Positions 33,643 to 46,265 of a DNA stretch of 64,000 bases are shown here, piece by piece. The translations under genes were made by a program, and so were the position numbers. Numbering within the stretch: position 1 is the first letter of the stretch; each line of letters begins with the position of its first letter. The notes beneath the pieces were generated by a model that was not told where the DNA came from, searched no databases, and was given only the letters and a program-made list of their open reading frames with translations. Source of the stretch: Hemerocallis citrina (taxonomy: Eukaryota > Streptophyta > Magnoliopsida > Asparagales > Asphodelaceae); assembly GCA_017893485.1 (NCBI GenBank), contig CM030366.1, forward strand, positions 179,701,981 to 179,765,980. Reading direction: 5' to 3'.

Positions 33643-34352
33643 TGTTGGGTTTATATCTTACCTACGATGTTGGATAAGAAGATGATAAGACGATGGAGGG
33701 ATAAAGACGATCGGAGACAGAGTGGAGGCGAGAAGAAACATTCAGAAGCAACAATGGGAGTTGCGGTCGACCGCAACCTATGTGAGGTCGACCGACCCTT
33801 GTAGCAGTCTTCCGGAGAAGAGGACAGTCGACCGACTTGTTGGTGCGATCGACCGTTCGCGACGCTGATGGGTTTTGGGCTTGAGTCTGGCGGATTCGTG
33901 AAAAGCCCAGCTTACTCTTCAAGTTAGATCGTGTAGCTCCTATCGTAGGGTTATCTCTTATGTACTATCCAATGGCTATTGTAACAATATATCAACTTAG
34001 GATTTGTCTCTAGATCTATATAAACAATTGTAACGACTCATAGATCTATATGATTCTATTGAGTGCCGAATAGAAGAAGAGAGTAGTACTTCATAGAGAG
34101 GGTGAGAGAGTTTCTCCATTGTAAGAAGCATCAAGTTCCAGTTAGGTTTAAGAAAGAGCCGTGGTGAGAACTGTAATATTCTTGTATTTTCTCTAGTTGA
34201 AATAATATCTTGGTTCTTCCTCCCCCGGATTAAGGCGAAAGTCCCAACCTGGACAATTCTTGTGTGCTTTGTGTGATTGGTGCGATCTAGTTTTGCTTGG
34301 TGGTTTCTGTTGATTGTGTCGAAGACTCAACAAGATCCTCAAATTCATAACA
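33643..34352 (+). repeat. 5' LTR of copia B
   Basis: 710 bp, TGTTGGGTTT...CATAACA. GTCGAC hexamers at 33766, 33787 and 33827, and a variant GATCGACCG near 33848. TATA box CTATATAAACAATTG at about 34016. Confidence 0.92.
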
Positions 34353-34404
34353 AGTGGTATCAGAGCAATCAGGTTCGTGAGTTTGTTTGAGTTCCTTGGA
34401 GGAG

Positions 34405-35827
34405 ATGGCAGATCAAAAGACGAAGATCAAGCGGTTTGACGGTAAGATCAACTTCAATCTATGGAAGGTGGACATGTATGATGTTTTGGTTCAGAAGGAC
34501 TTGCACCTTGCCCTAGAAGAGAAGAAGCCAAACGACATGAAGCAGGAGAAGTGAGATGAGATTTGTTTGAAGGCCTTGAGTTTAATACGGTTGCAATTGG
34601 CGGACGAACTCAACTGTAATATTCTTGAGGAGAAAAGTGTGGCGAGTCTATGAGCGAGACTCAAATATGATTACTCGAGGTCATCGTTGCTAGATCAGAT
34701 ATATTGGAAGAGGAAGTTGTCTAGGTTCTCAATAAAGGAAGGTACCTATCTTCAAGATCATATTATGGAGTTCAATAAGGTAATATTTGTACTGAAGGCG
34801 ATTAACGCTGATGATCTTAGCCAAGAGGATAAAGCTTTCAACTTGATTTATTCACTGCCAACTTCTTATGATCACTTACTGTAGCCGGGGTGATTAAGGG
34901 TCTGAAGGAAGATGAACTAAGAAAGGAGACTCATGAAGGAGGGTCTATTTCTTTAGGATGTTTTGCGATGGATGGTGATACTTCAATTGGAAGGGATGCA
35001 GCACACAATGATAAGATTCGTTGCCATTACTGTAGATGAGTTGGGCATTACAAGAGAGACTGTCACAAGTAGTTGAGTTAGAAGAGTGCTACTAAAAAAG
35101 GGGAACAGGTCCATATAGTCGCGCAACCGAGTCAGGTAATAATGGCGATTATTATCTTCTTGTTTCAAGTTCTTCATATGTGGATTCAAGTTGGTATCTT
35201 GATTCGGGAAGTTCTTCTCATATTTGCTCCGAGAGGGAGATGTTTTCTACTTACAAGTCATCAGCAGGCCGTAGTGTGAGAACGGGGAGTGGTGAGATTT
35301 GTGAAGTAGTGGGTGAGGGAACAATTGAATTGGAGATGCCAGATGGTAAATGGTTTACACTAGAAGAGGTCATGCATATTCCTTCGATACAATATAATCT
35401 TATATCCTTGGGTACTCTTGATGCTCGTGGCTACAGGTACACAGCTCGAGGCAGAGTTTTGACAGTTTGGGATAGTTGTCGTAAGGTAATGAAGAGTAAG
35501 AGCGAAATTGGGCAAGGTCAGCACAATCTCTACCAGCTTTGTGGGAGCAGAAAAAATCGGCCGAGTGTATGGAAGCCCATTGTTACTAAAACATCATCTA
35601 GTAAGCCGTCACTAGAATTACCGACACGAGACTGCAATGTTCGAATACCATTGGAAGGTGGAGAAAGTTTTGATGTAGGTGAAGTTCGTGTGGAGGGTGA
35701 CACCTCCATGATTAATCTACATGGGTGTGCCCTTGAGTGGGGCATACAGCTGGAGGAAAACAGGTGGAGGTTTGTTCAATTAGCAGAAGAAGCCATAGAA
35801 ACATGTTGTTTACAAAGCGGAGAATAA
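34405..35827 (+). pseudogene. Copia B gag-protease remnant
   Basis: Starts MADQKTKIKRFDGKINFNLW (34405), the usual start of copia gag. After stops at about 34552 and 34652 it continues KLSRFSIKEGTYLQDHIMEFNKV and YSLPTSYDHLL. A zinc knuckle is recognisable at about 35021-35062 (CHYCR-stop-VGHYKRDC). The protease is open from 35180: SSWYLDSGSSSHICSE with the catalytic DSG, then VMHIPSIQYNLISLGTLDARG. Instead of the gag-pre-integrase and integrase, the frame passes into a short C-terminal piece (ESFDVGEVRVEGDTSM ... LQSGE) that I do not recognise and ends at 35827. Confidence 0.75.
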
Positions 35828-35891
35828 AGGTCTAGAAGAGTTTTAAATCACACAGGTATGAATTCATACGCATGCAATCCATGGTGGAGAT

Positions 35892-36589
35892 TGTTGGGTT
35901 TATGTCTTACATACGATGTTGGATAAGAAGACGATAAGACAATGGAGGGGTAAAGATGATTGGAGACGGAGTGGAGGCGAGAAGAAACAGTCGGCAGCAA
36001 CAGTGGGAGTTTCTGTCGACCGCAACCTATGTGCGGTCGGCCGACCCTTGTATGCAGTCTTCCAGAGAAGAGAACAGTTGACCGACTTGTTGGTGCGGTC
36101 GACCGTTCGCGGCACTGATGGGTTTCAGGCTTAAGTCTAGCTGATTCATGAAAAGCCCAACTTACTTTTCAAGTTAGATCGTGTGGCTCCTATCATAGGG
36201 TTATCTTTTATTACTATCCAATGGCTATTGTAACAAGATATCAACTTAGAATTTGTCTCTAGATCTATATAAACAATTGTAACGGCTCATAGATCTATAT
36301 GATTCTATTGAGTGCCGAATAGAAGAAGAGTTTACTTCATAGAGAGGGTGAGAGAGTTTCTCCATTGTCAGCAGCATCAAGTTCCAGTTAGCCTTGAGAG
36401 AGGGTCGTGGTGAGAATTATAATATTCTTTCTAGTTGAAATAATATCTCGGTTCTTCCTCTCCCGGATTAAGGCGAAGCCCCAACCGGAACAATTCTTGT
36501 GTGCTTTGTGTGATTGGTGCGATCTAGTTTTGCTTGATGGTTTTTGTTGATTGTGTCGAAGACTTAACAAGATCATCAAATTCCTAACA
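35892..36589 (+). repeat. 3' LTR of copia B
   Basis: 698 bp, TGTTGGGTTTATGTC...CCTAACA. GTCGAC hexamers at 36015 and 36098, with mutated copies (GTCGGCC, GTTGACC) where the 5' LTR has intact ones. TATA box near 36265. Confidence 0.92.
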
Positions 36590-36594
36590 ACATA

Positions 36595-37574
36595 TTTATA
36601 GACTACTCAATTTTTTAGGATAGATGATTCCCATTTTATATTACAATTTTACATCTTGTATATTGCTTGGCGATCTATCTTGAATTTTATTTGGTTAGAA
36701 CCAGTAAAAACAAGTACTTCAGTTGTCAAAATGGCTTAATTTGTATATGTTGTTATCATCTTAGCATTGATTTACAGCTAGGAGATGCAATCTATCGTCA
36801 TCTTTTTAGGTCTAGTTCGTATGCAGTTGATCACACGAGAAATTATATACTCTTCAGTCATAGTAAGAACTGAGATAAATTCTATTTTAATGGATGAATT
36901 TTGTTTTAGTGAATTACCTTCTTTGAAATATCTGTATCATACCATAAACATATTCCGCAACAAATTAGATTACAGTCCTATATATGTACGGTTTCTGATA
37001 AATCGGGTGATGTATTATTATTCGGATTTTTATGCAGGTTTGATTATGGAGGTGAATATTTTAAGCATTCTGCATACCTACGCCTAAGCCATTAATCAAT
37101 ATGCATTTCCATTACAAGACAAATGATGATACAAAATCTATTGAACTGGATCTTGTCCTCCCTGTTTTTTCAGCTCTAATCTACATGCATAGAGCTTTTA
37201 GAGAACTTTAGCCTCATTGAACAAACACGAACGGCTCGGAGGTTGGAACTAGTTCATTAAAAAAAATTTCTTGTTCCAAGTCTGTACCTATGGAACTTGG
37301 ATTTTGTTCAATTGGATCATGCGTTTAACTTCTATGGGAACTTCTATTAGTTCTATTGGTAAGTTGCAGAAAATCTCCCTGTACAACGCAGTCTATTCTT
37401 TGATTGGAGTAAGCTCCCCACACTAGAAAGGTTACAATATCAGTTTATATCCATATAGATGGAAAATGTGAGCATGGTGGGGAGGTACGAAATATTGAAA
37501 GACTGGTGTTGAAGGTGGAGATGGCTGTAAAAATTAGATGGATGGTGCTGATGGTTGGAATAGACAGGAACAGT
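36595..37574. other. Non-coding AT-rich stretch
   Basis: No gene recognised. GGAGATGCAATCTATCGTCAT at about 36781 matches 32074-32094 with one change, so the region shares an old repeat with the flank of the solo LTR. Confidence 0.45.
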
Positions 37575-37739
37575 CACTACAAATGGAAAGGTCATCCCGG
37601 CGTTTTTTTGGGATTCCCGGCAGATGATGGTAAAAATCGCCGCAGATCAGAACTGTACGATTCCTACACGGATCTCAAAGTATCTACAGGCAGATTAGCT
37701 ATCACAGACATCTTTTACAAGTCTGGACCCACTCCAAGA
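37575..37739. mobile_element. Possible CACTA transposon end
   Basis: CACTACAAATGGAAAGG at 37575 is followed by CCCGGCGTTTTTTTGGGATT and CCCGGCAGATGATGG. A CACTAC start followed by GGC-rich subterminal repeats is typical of plant CACTA elements. The other end is not seen; gypsy C starts at about 37740 and may have cut it. Confidence 0.35.
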
Positions 37740-38320
37740 TAATAAGATATGAGCTTCTTTCAAGTCCATAAAAGTGACAGACTAGGCCCACTAGAAGAGA
37801 CACACAGCCCATGCAGGCTAGGAGTCAAATCTCTTATCCCCTAACAAGGATATCTTATATCTTGAGTAGGAGAGACATGAAAGAGATAAGGTAGTTAAAA
37901 CGATCCAACGGACACGAATCAATCTCTTGAAATATCTCTCAGGACTATAAATACCCCTCTTCCTATTCAGTCAGAAGGTAATCAACAATTTGCCAGTTTT
38001 TACTCTCTTACTCTCTCTCTTTCTGGTTCTGACTTGAGCATTGGAGGGTCTGTCGCCGGGGCCACCCCCCAGTGTTTCAGGCTTTTTGCAGGTCCATCGG
38101 CCGCATCAGCAACCGTCAGATTCAGATCGCGGTAGTCAATCAACGATCCAGATTCATTCACAGGAGCTCTAACCGTCTTTAACGGCCAGGGTCACATGTT
38201 TGATTTTTAGTAGTTTCCTTCAATTATTAACTCAATATCTGTTTGCTCCCACATCGAAATAAGCAGCAATAGATTGACGCCATCTGTGGGAACTACTACA
38301 CAAGTCGAGCTTGTCTCCAT

Positions 38321-39291
38321 GCCACCAAAACTAAAAGGGGCGACCTCAAGCCGTCACACCAACTCTCTTCGTCAACCACCTCAGGCTCCTTCTATGGAAG
38401 ATCAGATTCCTCTTCAACAGCCACCCCAAGAGGCACCGGGGGGCTCCCAATAGAATTGTCCTGAACAACATCCTTAGTCCGACCGCATCTCAGTCCATAA
38501 TGCCTCAAATGATTCAATGGATTCGCGAGGCCCACGAGGGTCTAGAGATCTCCGCCAGATCATCAATAACCAGCAATCAGAAGCCGACCTGCGAATGAGG
38601 TTGAACGAGAGGCGCGCCCGATCTGAGGTCTCCCATTCAGGACATCAAGCATTTTAAAGACCTCAGACTTCTAGACAAAGATCAATGCAATCCTCCTCTC
38701 ACAGGGGGCTAACAGCAATGGGAAACCGATGCACGAGAGTCAAAGGCTTCCTGTGCAGAACAAAGGGAAAAATGCCCCAGTCATAAGGGCTGAATTGGAT
38801 AAATTCAAACTCGAAATCCTCCATGCTATCCAAGGAAGTTAAGATCAGGGCCTTTCCTCTAAAGAAGGATCCGCCGGCTCAACTGGATCCCAAAAGAAGG
38901 ACGACCAAGTCCTTCGCCGTATCCAAGAAGTAGAATATCGTCTAGAATAGATGAAGAATGAGAGAAACTGCTCCAACAGGACCTATCGCCCTAGCCAACC
39001 TCCCTTCAGGAGAGCCATCCTCGATGCACCCATACCAAGAAAATTCAAAGCTCCTTAACTTGAATCCTACAATGGAGAATCAGACCCGACTGACCATATT
39101 AAGAGCTTCAAAACACTCATGGTGGTCTATAACGGCACTGAGGCGTTCATGTGTCGAATATTTGCCGCAACACTAAAAGGATCAGCAAGGAAATGGTATT
39201 CATGTCTGTCTCTCCAATCAATATTTTCCTTTGATCAGCTCGAAGAACTCTTCATTGCACACTTCATTACTAGCCGGAGAGCTGAAAAGAT
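38321..39291 (+). pseudogene. Gypsy C gag, 5' part, broken
   Basis: Starts MPPKLKGATSSRH at 38321, like the MPPRK start of Tat-1 and Tat-2 gags. Stops break it near 38450, 38655 and later. The core is readable: ESYNGESDPTDHIKSFKTLM (39060-39120) and FAATLKGSARKWYSCLSLQSI, then FITSRRAEK up to the copia insertion at 39291. It continues directly at 62186. Confidence 0.75.
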
Positions 39292-40441
39292 TGTTGATTC
39301 TTGGTTTTGATGACTACAACACAATACAAAGTTGTTCTGTTACATATATCTTACAGGGTGTATCAAAGTTAATACCATGGTGAAATACTCAAAGGCAAAA
39401 CAATCTAATAAAGCTTTCAATAAGAATTGATCAAGCAAGCTTCAAGACACAAAGACAAAGGCTCAAGCTCAAGTCAAAGACTCAAGTTCAAGACATGATT
39501 CAAGTTCTTCACATGTTTTGTAAAAAGTGTCTTGTAAATATTGTATTTTTTTATTCTTTGAGTCTTAGAAACTTTTAATAGCCTTGTCACACACACACTT
39601 ACATGTATTTTTAATAACTGAGTGTTTTACAAAATTAAATGATCGAAACAAGCTTGAATAAGTTTCAACTGTTGAGTAGTAGTCGACTGTCATAGTACGA
39701 AACTGTCTGAACTCATGCAAGCTTTGGCCAGTCGACTCATTATGGCAACCCAGTCGACTATTCAAGTCATTTCGACAGTTTTCTGACTTTAAAACTTGTT
39801 TTTTAAATTCAAATCTTTTTTATCCATTTTAATACGGTTAGGGGAACTGTTTTACAACATCCCTCTGATCTTTACTCTATAAATAGAGTATAGGAATCAC
39901 TTTAAAAAGGTTCCAAGCATTTTTCTTTAAGTTTCAAGCTTTTTGTTTTTGAGAAGAACAAGCATTTCAAAAGCATACAAATTCTCTAAGTCTTGGTTCT
40001 CTGAAATTCAGTCTAGTATAACATCGAATTCGTTTTAGACTGATTTCAGAAGTTAACCTAATAGCCACTATACAAAAGCACAAATCACAAATAAGGCTAT
40101 AGGTGATTGTAAAATCTTTTTGTTGTTATTCTTCACTCTCGGGTTGTGAGAGTGGTCCTCTCGATTAGAGAGTAGGGCTCTTGGTTGTAGAGTCAGTTTT
40201 CACTCGTGGGTGTAGAGTGGGTTTGCTCTCTCTAGTGGTGAGAGAGGTCTACGGGTTTGACATAGTTGTTGTCAAAACGTCGTAGGATATTCTTATACTT
40301 TTTTTCAAGAATAGTGAAAATCTCAAGTGGGTTGCTTGGGGACTGGATATAGGTCGGGAGGACCGAACCAGGATATATCACTGTGTACTCTGTGATTGAC
40401 TCTCTGTGGTTTGTTATTTGCCTTGCCTACAGGATCCTACA
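39292..40441 (+). repeat. 5' LTR of the Sirevirus-like copia
   Basis: 1150 bp, TGTTGATTCTTGG...GATCCTACA. TATA box CTATAAATAGAGTA at 39879. GTCGAC hexamers at 39682, 39731 and 39753. About 23 bp carrying two palindromes, present in the 3' LTR at 61404-61430, are missing here. Confidence 0.92.
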
Positions 40442-40468
40442 CTTGGTTTCAGAGCCTGGTTGAGTGCA

Positions 40469-41917
40469 ATGGCATCTACTTCAAATGCAAACCAATACAA
40501 TGAAGGCCAATCCATACAAAGGCCACGCCTATTCGATGGAACCAATTACAACTATTGAAAGTGTAGAATGAAGATCTACCTTCTGTCCATCAACTATGAG
40601 ATATGGAACATGACTGAGACAGATTACATTGCTCCTATAATTCCTTATGCACAATGGAACGTTGAAATGAAGGGCAACTCAATGAACAATGCAAATGTGA
40701 TGAATGCTCTATTCTGTGCTCTTACCAAAAAGGAGTTCAATCGTGTGTCCAATGAAACAACGGTGTATCAAATTTGGCACACACTTGAGGTAACTCATGA
40801 AGGTACTAATAAAGTTAAAGAATCTAAGATATCTGTTCTTGTTCACAGGTTCGAGATGTTCCGTATGAAGGAGAACGAGAATGTGTCAGATATGATAACA
40901 CGGTTCACGGACATTACAAATTTTCTTGTGGCTTTTGGAAAAATGTACACTCAAGCAGAAATGGTGAGGAAAGTTCTTTGTGGCCTAACCCCCGAATGGG
41001 AGAAGAGGACCACCGCCATAGAAGGAGCCAACGATTTAACACAACTTTTTCTTGAGAATCTTGTTGAAAATCTTATGACATATGAAGTACAACTTGAAGA
41101 ATGCAAGAAGGATCTAGAACCTCAACAAGCAAAGAAGAAGACACTCGCTTTCAAGGCCATGTCGGACTTCGAAGAAGAAGAAGAAGATGAAGAAGAGATA
41201 GCCATGTTCACTAGAAAGTTCAAAAAGTTTCTTAGAAAAGGTAAATTTAATTCCAAATTTAAAGATACTAATGAACTTCTCACTTGTTTCAAGTGTAACA
41301 AAACAGGTCATATGAAGAAGGATTGCCCATTAAAAAATGCGAAATCAAAAAGAAAGGCTCCTAACTTCAAGAAGGACAAGTACACAAAGAACAAGTATAT
41401 GAAGAACAAGAAGGTATATCAAGCAACTTGGGACGATAGCGACTCTTCATCGGAAGAAGAGAATGAGGAGTCAAACGAAGTTGCAAATGTATGTTTCATG
41501 GCTACACAAAATGAAGTAAGTGATAACTTTGATTTAAATGACTTATTAGATGCTTTCAATGAGGTTTTTCAAGAACTCAAGAAGGAGAAAATTAAAGTTA
41601 AAAACTTAGAGAAAGTCAACCAAACACTTTCTCAAAATAATCTTGACTTAAATATTGAAGTCAAATCGTTAAATTCTCGACCTTCTAATTTGGATAGAGA
41701 TCTTATATCTCTTAAGAAAAATTATGAAGATATATCCAAGAATGTATCTAAGTTTAACAAAGGAAAGGATAATTTAAATGAAGTTCTCCAAAATCAAGTT
41801 CAATCTAATAAGAGATTTGGACTTGGTTTTCAAAAGTCTCTTGAAAAACATCATGTTTCTAAGAATACTAGTAGTAATAAGACTGATTCTGTTTCTAGTG
41901 TTAAGAACAAATTCTAA
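40469..41917 (+). pseudogene. Gag of the Sirevirus-like copia, one stop
   Basis: Opens at ATG 40469 (MASTSNANQYNEGQS), with RPRLFDGTNYNY then TGA at 40556-40558, where W is expected. After that, 449 codons are open. UBN2-type gag region in the first half (KEFNRVSNETTVYQIWHTLE; LCGLTPEWEKRTTAIEGAND). Acidic EEEEEDEEEIAMFTRKFKKF (about residue 200), then zinc knuckle CFKCNKTGHMKKDC (41287-41328). This is followed by a lysine-rich stretch, ATWDDSDSSSEEENEE and a C-terminal coiled coil (41560-41800). The long coiled-coil tail fits Sirevirus gag. Confidence 0.85.
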
Positions 41918-42299
41918 TTCTGTAGTTCAGACCAGTCGACTGAACCCTAATTTCAGTCATCTGTCTAGAGGTTTGGATTCTTATTCAAAGAGACGAAAAC
42001 CTCTGGTTAAGTCGACCTATTTTACCTCCCAGTCGACTGAATCCTCATAACATTCGACTGAAAGGTACAATAAAGCCGACTGGACAGAGTAAGAATATTT
42101 GGGTTCTAGTCAATCTGAATCTAAACGATAGAATTACTTATATAAATTCTTATGTTCTTAATATATGTCAGTTTGTTAATTATATTCCTGCTTTTGGTGG
42201 TAAATCAAACTCACTTTGGGTTTGGTTTCCCAAAAACTAATCCCGTTTGGACCTAATGAAAAGGGTACCATATTCACAATGATTATTTTATAGGTACCT

Positions 42300-45187
42300 A
42301 AAAGAGAACATTGGATACTTGACAGCGAATGCTCCAAGCATATGACAGGTCATGCTAACCATCTTTCTTCCATACAAGAAATAGATGGAGGAACAGTCAC
42401 ATTCGGTGACAACAACAAAGGGAAGGTTAATGGAATAGGCATGGTCGGTAAGAACAGTATTCCTACTATAGAAGAAGTTTTTCTTATTAGTGGTCTTAAG
42501 CATAATCTGTTAAGTATTAGCCAATTGTGTGATAAGGTATATAAAACTATTTTTGAAAAAGATGCATGTTTAATTTATGATACTTCCATGCAAAATGTAA
42601 TTTTTCAAGGATTAGGAAAAACAACATTTATAAATTATGTTTAAAAACAAATGAATTCTCTAATGATTTTTGTTTAGTAGCTTCTAACAATGATTATTGG
42701 CTTTGGCATAGGAGATTTGGCCATGTGAATATGAAAAATATTGCTAAATTGTCTAAGTACAACCTAGTTAAAGGACTGCCAAGACTATCTTTTAAGAAAG
42801 ATAAGTTATGTGATGCATGTCAACTAGGAAAACAAGTCAAATCTACTTTTAAGACAAAAGAAATGATTTCTACTAGTAGGCCTCTCGAATTAATCCATAT
42901 GGATTTATTTGGTCCTACTAGAGTTGCTTCTTTAAATAAAAGTAGATATGTATTTGTTTTAGTAAATGATTTTTCAAGATTTACATGGGTTTTCTTTTTA
43001 AAACATAAATATAATGCTTTTGAAGAATTTGCAAATTTTTGTAAGCAAATTCAAAATTAAAAATCTCTAACCATAGTCACTATTAGAAGTGATCATGGTG
43101 GAGAATTTGAGAATGAAACGTTTTCAGAATATTGCAATAAGAATGGTATCACACATTTGTTTGCATTTTCTAGAGCTTCACCACAAAATGGAGTGGTCAA
43201 AAGAAAGAATAGGACATTGCAAGAATGTGCACGTACTATGCTTGTTGAAAGAAATTTGCCTAAATACTACTGGGCTGAAGCTGTTTTTATAGCATGTTAT
43301 ATTTTAAATAGAATATTGATTAGGCCTAAGCTTAAAAAAACTTGTTATGAACTATTTTTTGAAAGAATTCCTAAAATATCTTATTTTAAAGTATTTGGAT
43401 GCAAGTGTTTCATTTTAAACACTAAAGATAATTTGGATAAATTTGATCCTAGATCTAATGAAGGTATCTTCATTGGATACTCAAATAGGAGTAAGGCATA
43501 TAGAATTTTCAATAAGTCAACCTTGACTATTGAAGAATCTATGCTTGTTTCATTTGATGAATCCTTGCCTTCATCTACTGTTATTGAAGATGATGAAATT
43601 GATTCATCACCTTTAAATAACGTTATTAAATCACTAGAGCAAATTATCCTAGACAAGTCGACTGATACGGATATTAAGTCGACTGATGTGAATCAGTCGT
43701 CTGGTGGACTTGTTAATTCGACTGATCCTGTTGTGATGACTCAAACTTTTCCAAAATCGTTTGTTGAAGTTAGAGATCATTCTCATGACTTAATAATTGG
43801 TGACATCTCACGTGGTATTCAAACAAGATCTCATGTTAACATGATTTCTCATACGGCTTTCTTATCGGATTTTGAACCGAAGAATATACAAGAAGCTTGT
43901 GAGAATGAATTTTGGATGAATGCCATGCAAGATGAATTAAACCAATTTATAAGAAATGATGTATGAGATTTAGTTTCACGACCTCCTGACCATACTATAA
44001 TTGGTACCAAATGGGTATTCAAAAATAAGTTAGATGAATCAGGACAAGTTGTTCGGAACAAAGCTAGGTTGGTTGCTCAAGGATATAATCAAGAAGAAGG
44101 AATCGATTTTGATGAAGAATATGCTCATGTTGCTAGAATAGAATCAATTATGATCTTATTATCTTTTGCTTGTTTTATGAATTTTACACTCTTCCAAATG
44201 GATGTCAAGAGTGCTTTTCTTAATGGTTTTATTAAGGAAGATGTTTATGTTAAGCAACCACCCGATTTCGAACATGAACAATTAACAAACCACGTTTTTA
44301 AATTGAAAAAGGCTTTATATGGTCTTAAACAAGCATCTTGTGCTTGGTATGATCGGTTAAAGACTTTTCTCTTATAAACTGGTTTTGAGATAGGTAAAAT
44401 AGATACTACATTATTTATTAGAAAAATAGAGACAGATATTCTAATCATACAAATATACGTTGATGACATAATTTTTGGTTCTACTAATAGTAATCTCTGT
44501 CAAGAGTTTGCTAATACCATGAAAAATGAGTTTGAGATGAGTCACATGGGTAAACTCAATTATTTTCTTGGACTACAAATAAGGCAGTTTCCAAATGGCA
44601 TATTGATTAATCAAGAAAAATATGCTAAGGAATTACTCAAACGGTTTCTCATGGATAGCACTAGTAGTAAGACCACACCTATGGCTACTACTACTATACT
44701 TGACAAAGATGAATTAGGTAAGAATGTCGATCAAAAACTCTATCGAGGTATGATTGGCTCACTTTTATATATAACTGCTAGTAGACCAGACATTATGTTT
44801 AGTGTATGCTTGTGTGCTAGATATCAGTTGAGTTCAAAAGAGTCTCACTTAAAAGTTGTGAAACGTATTTTAAGATACATTAAAGGCACATCTGACTATG
44901 GTTTATTTTATCCACACACCGATAATTTTCAACTTTTGTCGTATAGTGATGCTGATTTTGCTGGTTGTAAAACTGATCGTAAAAGTACTAGTGGAACTTG
45001 TCACTTTTTGGAACATTCACTAGTATCATGCTACAGTAAAAAGCAAAATTCGGTATCCTTATCTACTACAGAAGCTGAATATATTGCTGCAAGTTTGGCA
45101 TGTGCCCAAATTTTGTGGATGAAACAAACTTTATTAAATTATGGTATTTTATTTTCAAAACCAGCTATAATGTGTGATAATACCAGT
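42300..45187 (+). pseudogene. Copia pol, part 1: protease, integrase, RT, start of RNase H
   Basis: Protease has HWILDSECSKHMTG (42308), with E where the DSG glycine is usual, so it is probably dead. The gag-pre-integrase region reads DYWLWHRRFGHVNMKNIAKL across a frameshift near 42645 and LCDACQLGKQVKS. The integrase has LELIHMDLFGPTRV, IRSDHGGEFENE and SRASPQNGVVKRKNRTLQEC, where VERKN is usual. After a linker containing two GTCGAC motifs (43657 and 43678) comes the RT: IGTKWVFKNKLDE, MDVKSAFLNGFI, ALYGLKQASCAWYDRL and the catalytic YVDDIIFG (44458). RNase H starts at SDADFAGCKTDRKSTSG and is cut at 45187 by Tat-2. Stops at 43058, 43964 and 44375. Confidence 0.88.
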
Positions 45188-45849
45188 TGTTGCCGCTAAA
45201 TTTGGTGTGGGGGCACACAGATAGAACTTGTGGATTCTTGGGGAAACTGAATAGAAAAAACCTGTGTACCTGTCCCATCGGGCTTCGATCGTCGTTCCCG
45301 CCGCGCACCTGCAAAAAGTGCGAGACACCGGGGTTGTTTCCGGCGACGCACCCTCCGACGCTCAAGTCAGTAATCTGGCAGACTATGAAAGAGCGTAAAA
45401 ACTGGTGAAAGATTGATTACCTCTTAATGGAGATGGGTGGGGGGTATTTATAGGCGCCTTAGGGAACGGATTAGGAATGTAGTCCTTGTGATCTGATATG
45501 GAATATTCTTCCTGTGAACAGATTAGGAATGTAATCTGATAAGGTATATTCCCTGTAATCAGATAAAGAATTTAATCCCAAATCCCGGTGAAAGGATAGG
45601 CACGAATCAGGGCCGTTGATTAATATGAATCAGGAACCCTAATTCTATCCCTTCTGAGCTGGGTTCGCTGCGGGTTGAAAACCGTACTCGATTAAGGTGG
45701 ATCCGTTCGCGGGTAAGTGGATTTTCGGGGAAGATAACCAGTACTCGCTTCGGACCCGTCAGGAGGTGAAATTATCGCTTTACCCCTGTGCCTCAAGATT
45801 CGTGATCCATCTGGACGGTTCCGATTTAACCCCATATTTAGCCATATCA
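45188..45849 (-). repeat. 3' LTR of Tat-2
   Basis: 662 bp. TATA box for minus-strand transcription at about 45436-45446 (GGCGCCTATAAATACC on the minus strand). Followed at 45850 by GAGCCCCCCACTCC, the polypurine tract on the minus strand. Confidence 0.95.
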
Positions 45850-46265
45850 TGAGCCCCCCACTCCTGAAGACTGAGTTCGATCAGCCTTTGAGGAGTAGTT
45901 TAACTGTCTTAATGGCTAGCGGGGCTGTATCGGAGTCCAAATGGAGGGTTTCGAATCTTGAAGGGGGTAGTAATGTGTTTTTGAAGTTGCAATCTGTTTC
46001 TAAGCATCTCTGAGTGTCCAACGGTCTTCATTTACTTTTTCGGATTATTTATTTAATTTTGCGATGTGTTAGCCAGTCGTCCGGGGGCCCTCACGATACG
46101 TTCTAGGTAATAATTGTTTGTTCAGGGGTTCGAGAATATTACCCTGAATTCATAATTATTTCCTAGATTTTCCAGTGAATTTTCCCGAATTTTTGGTGAT
46201 TTTTTCGCAATTTTTAAATAAATAAAACGATTAAAATAAATTAAAACTGATTTTAAATACCCATT

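Larger units (their letters stand above)
33638..36594 (+). mobile_element. Copia B: non-autonomous copia, gag and protease only
   Basis: Complete insertion: LTRs 33643-34352 and 35892-36589, target duplication ACATA at 33638-33642 and 36590-36594. The primer site TGGTATCAGAGC is at 34355-34366 and a purine tract (ATGGTGGAGAT) ends at 35891. The internal region is only 1.5 kb and lacks integrase, reverse transcriptase and RNase H. The intact target duplication indicates that the short form itself may have transposed with help from a relative, although an internal deletion after insertion would look the same. Confidence 0.92.

Noticed and set aside
34983..35189. Minus-strand ORF in copia B
   Set aside because: Lies opposite the copia gag knuckle and protease start, which are clear on the plus strand.
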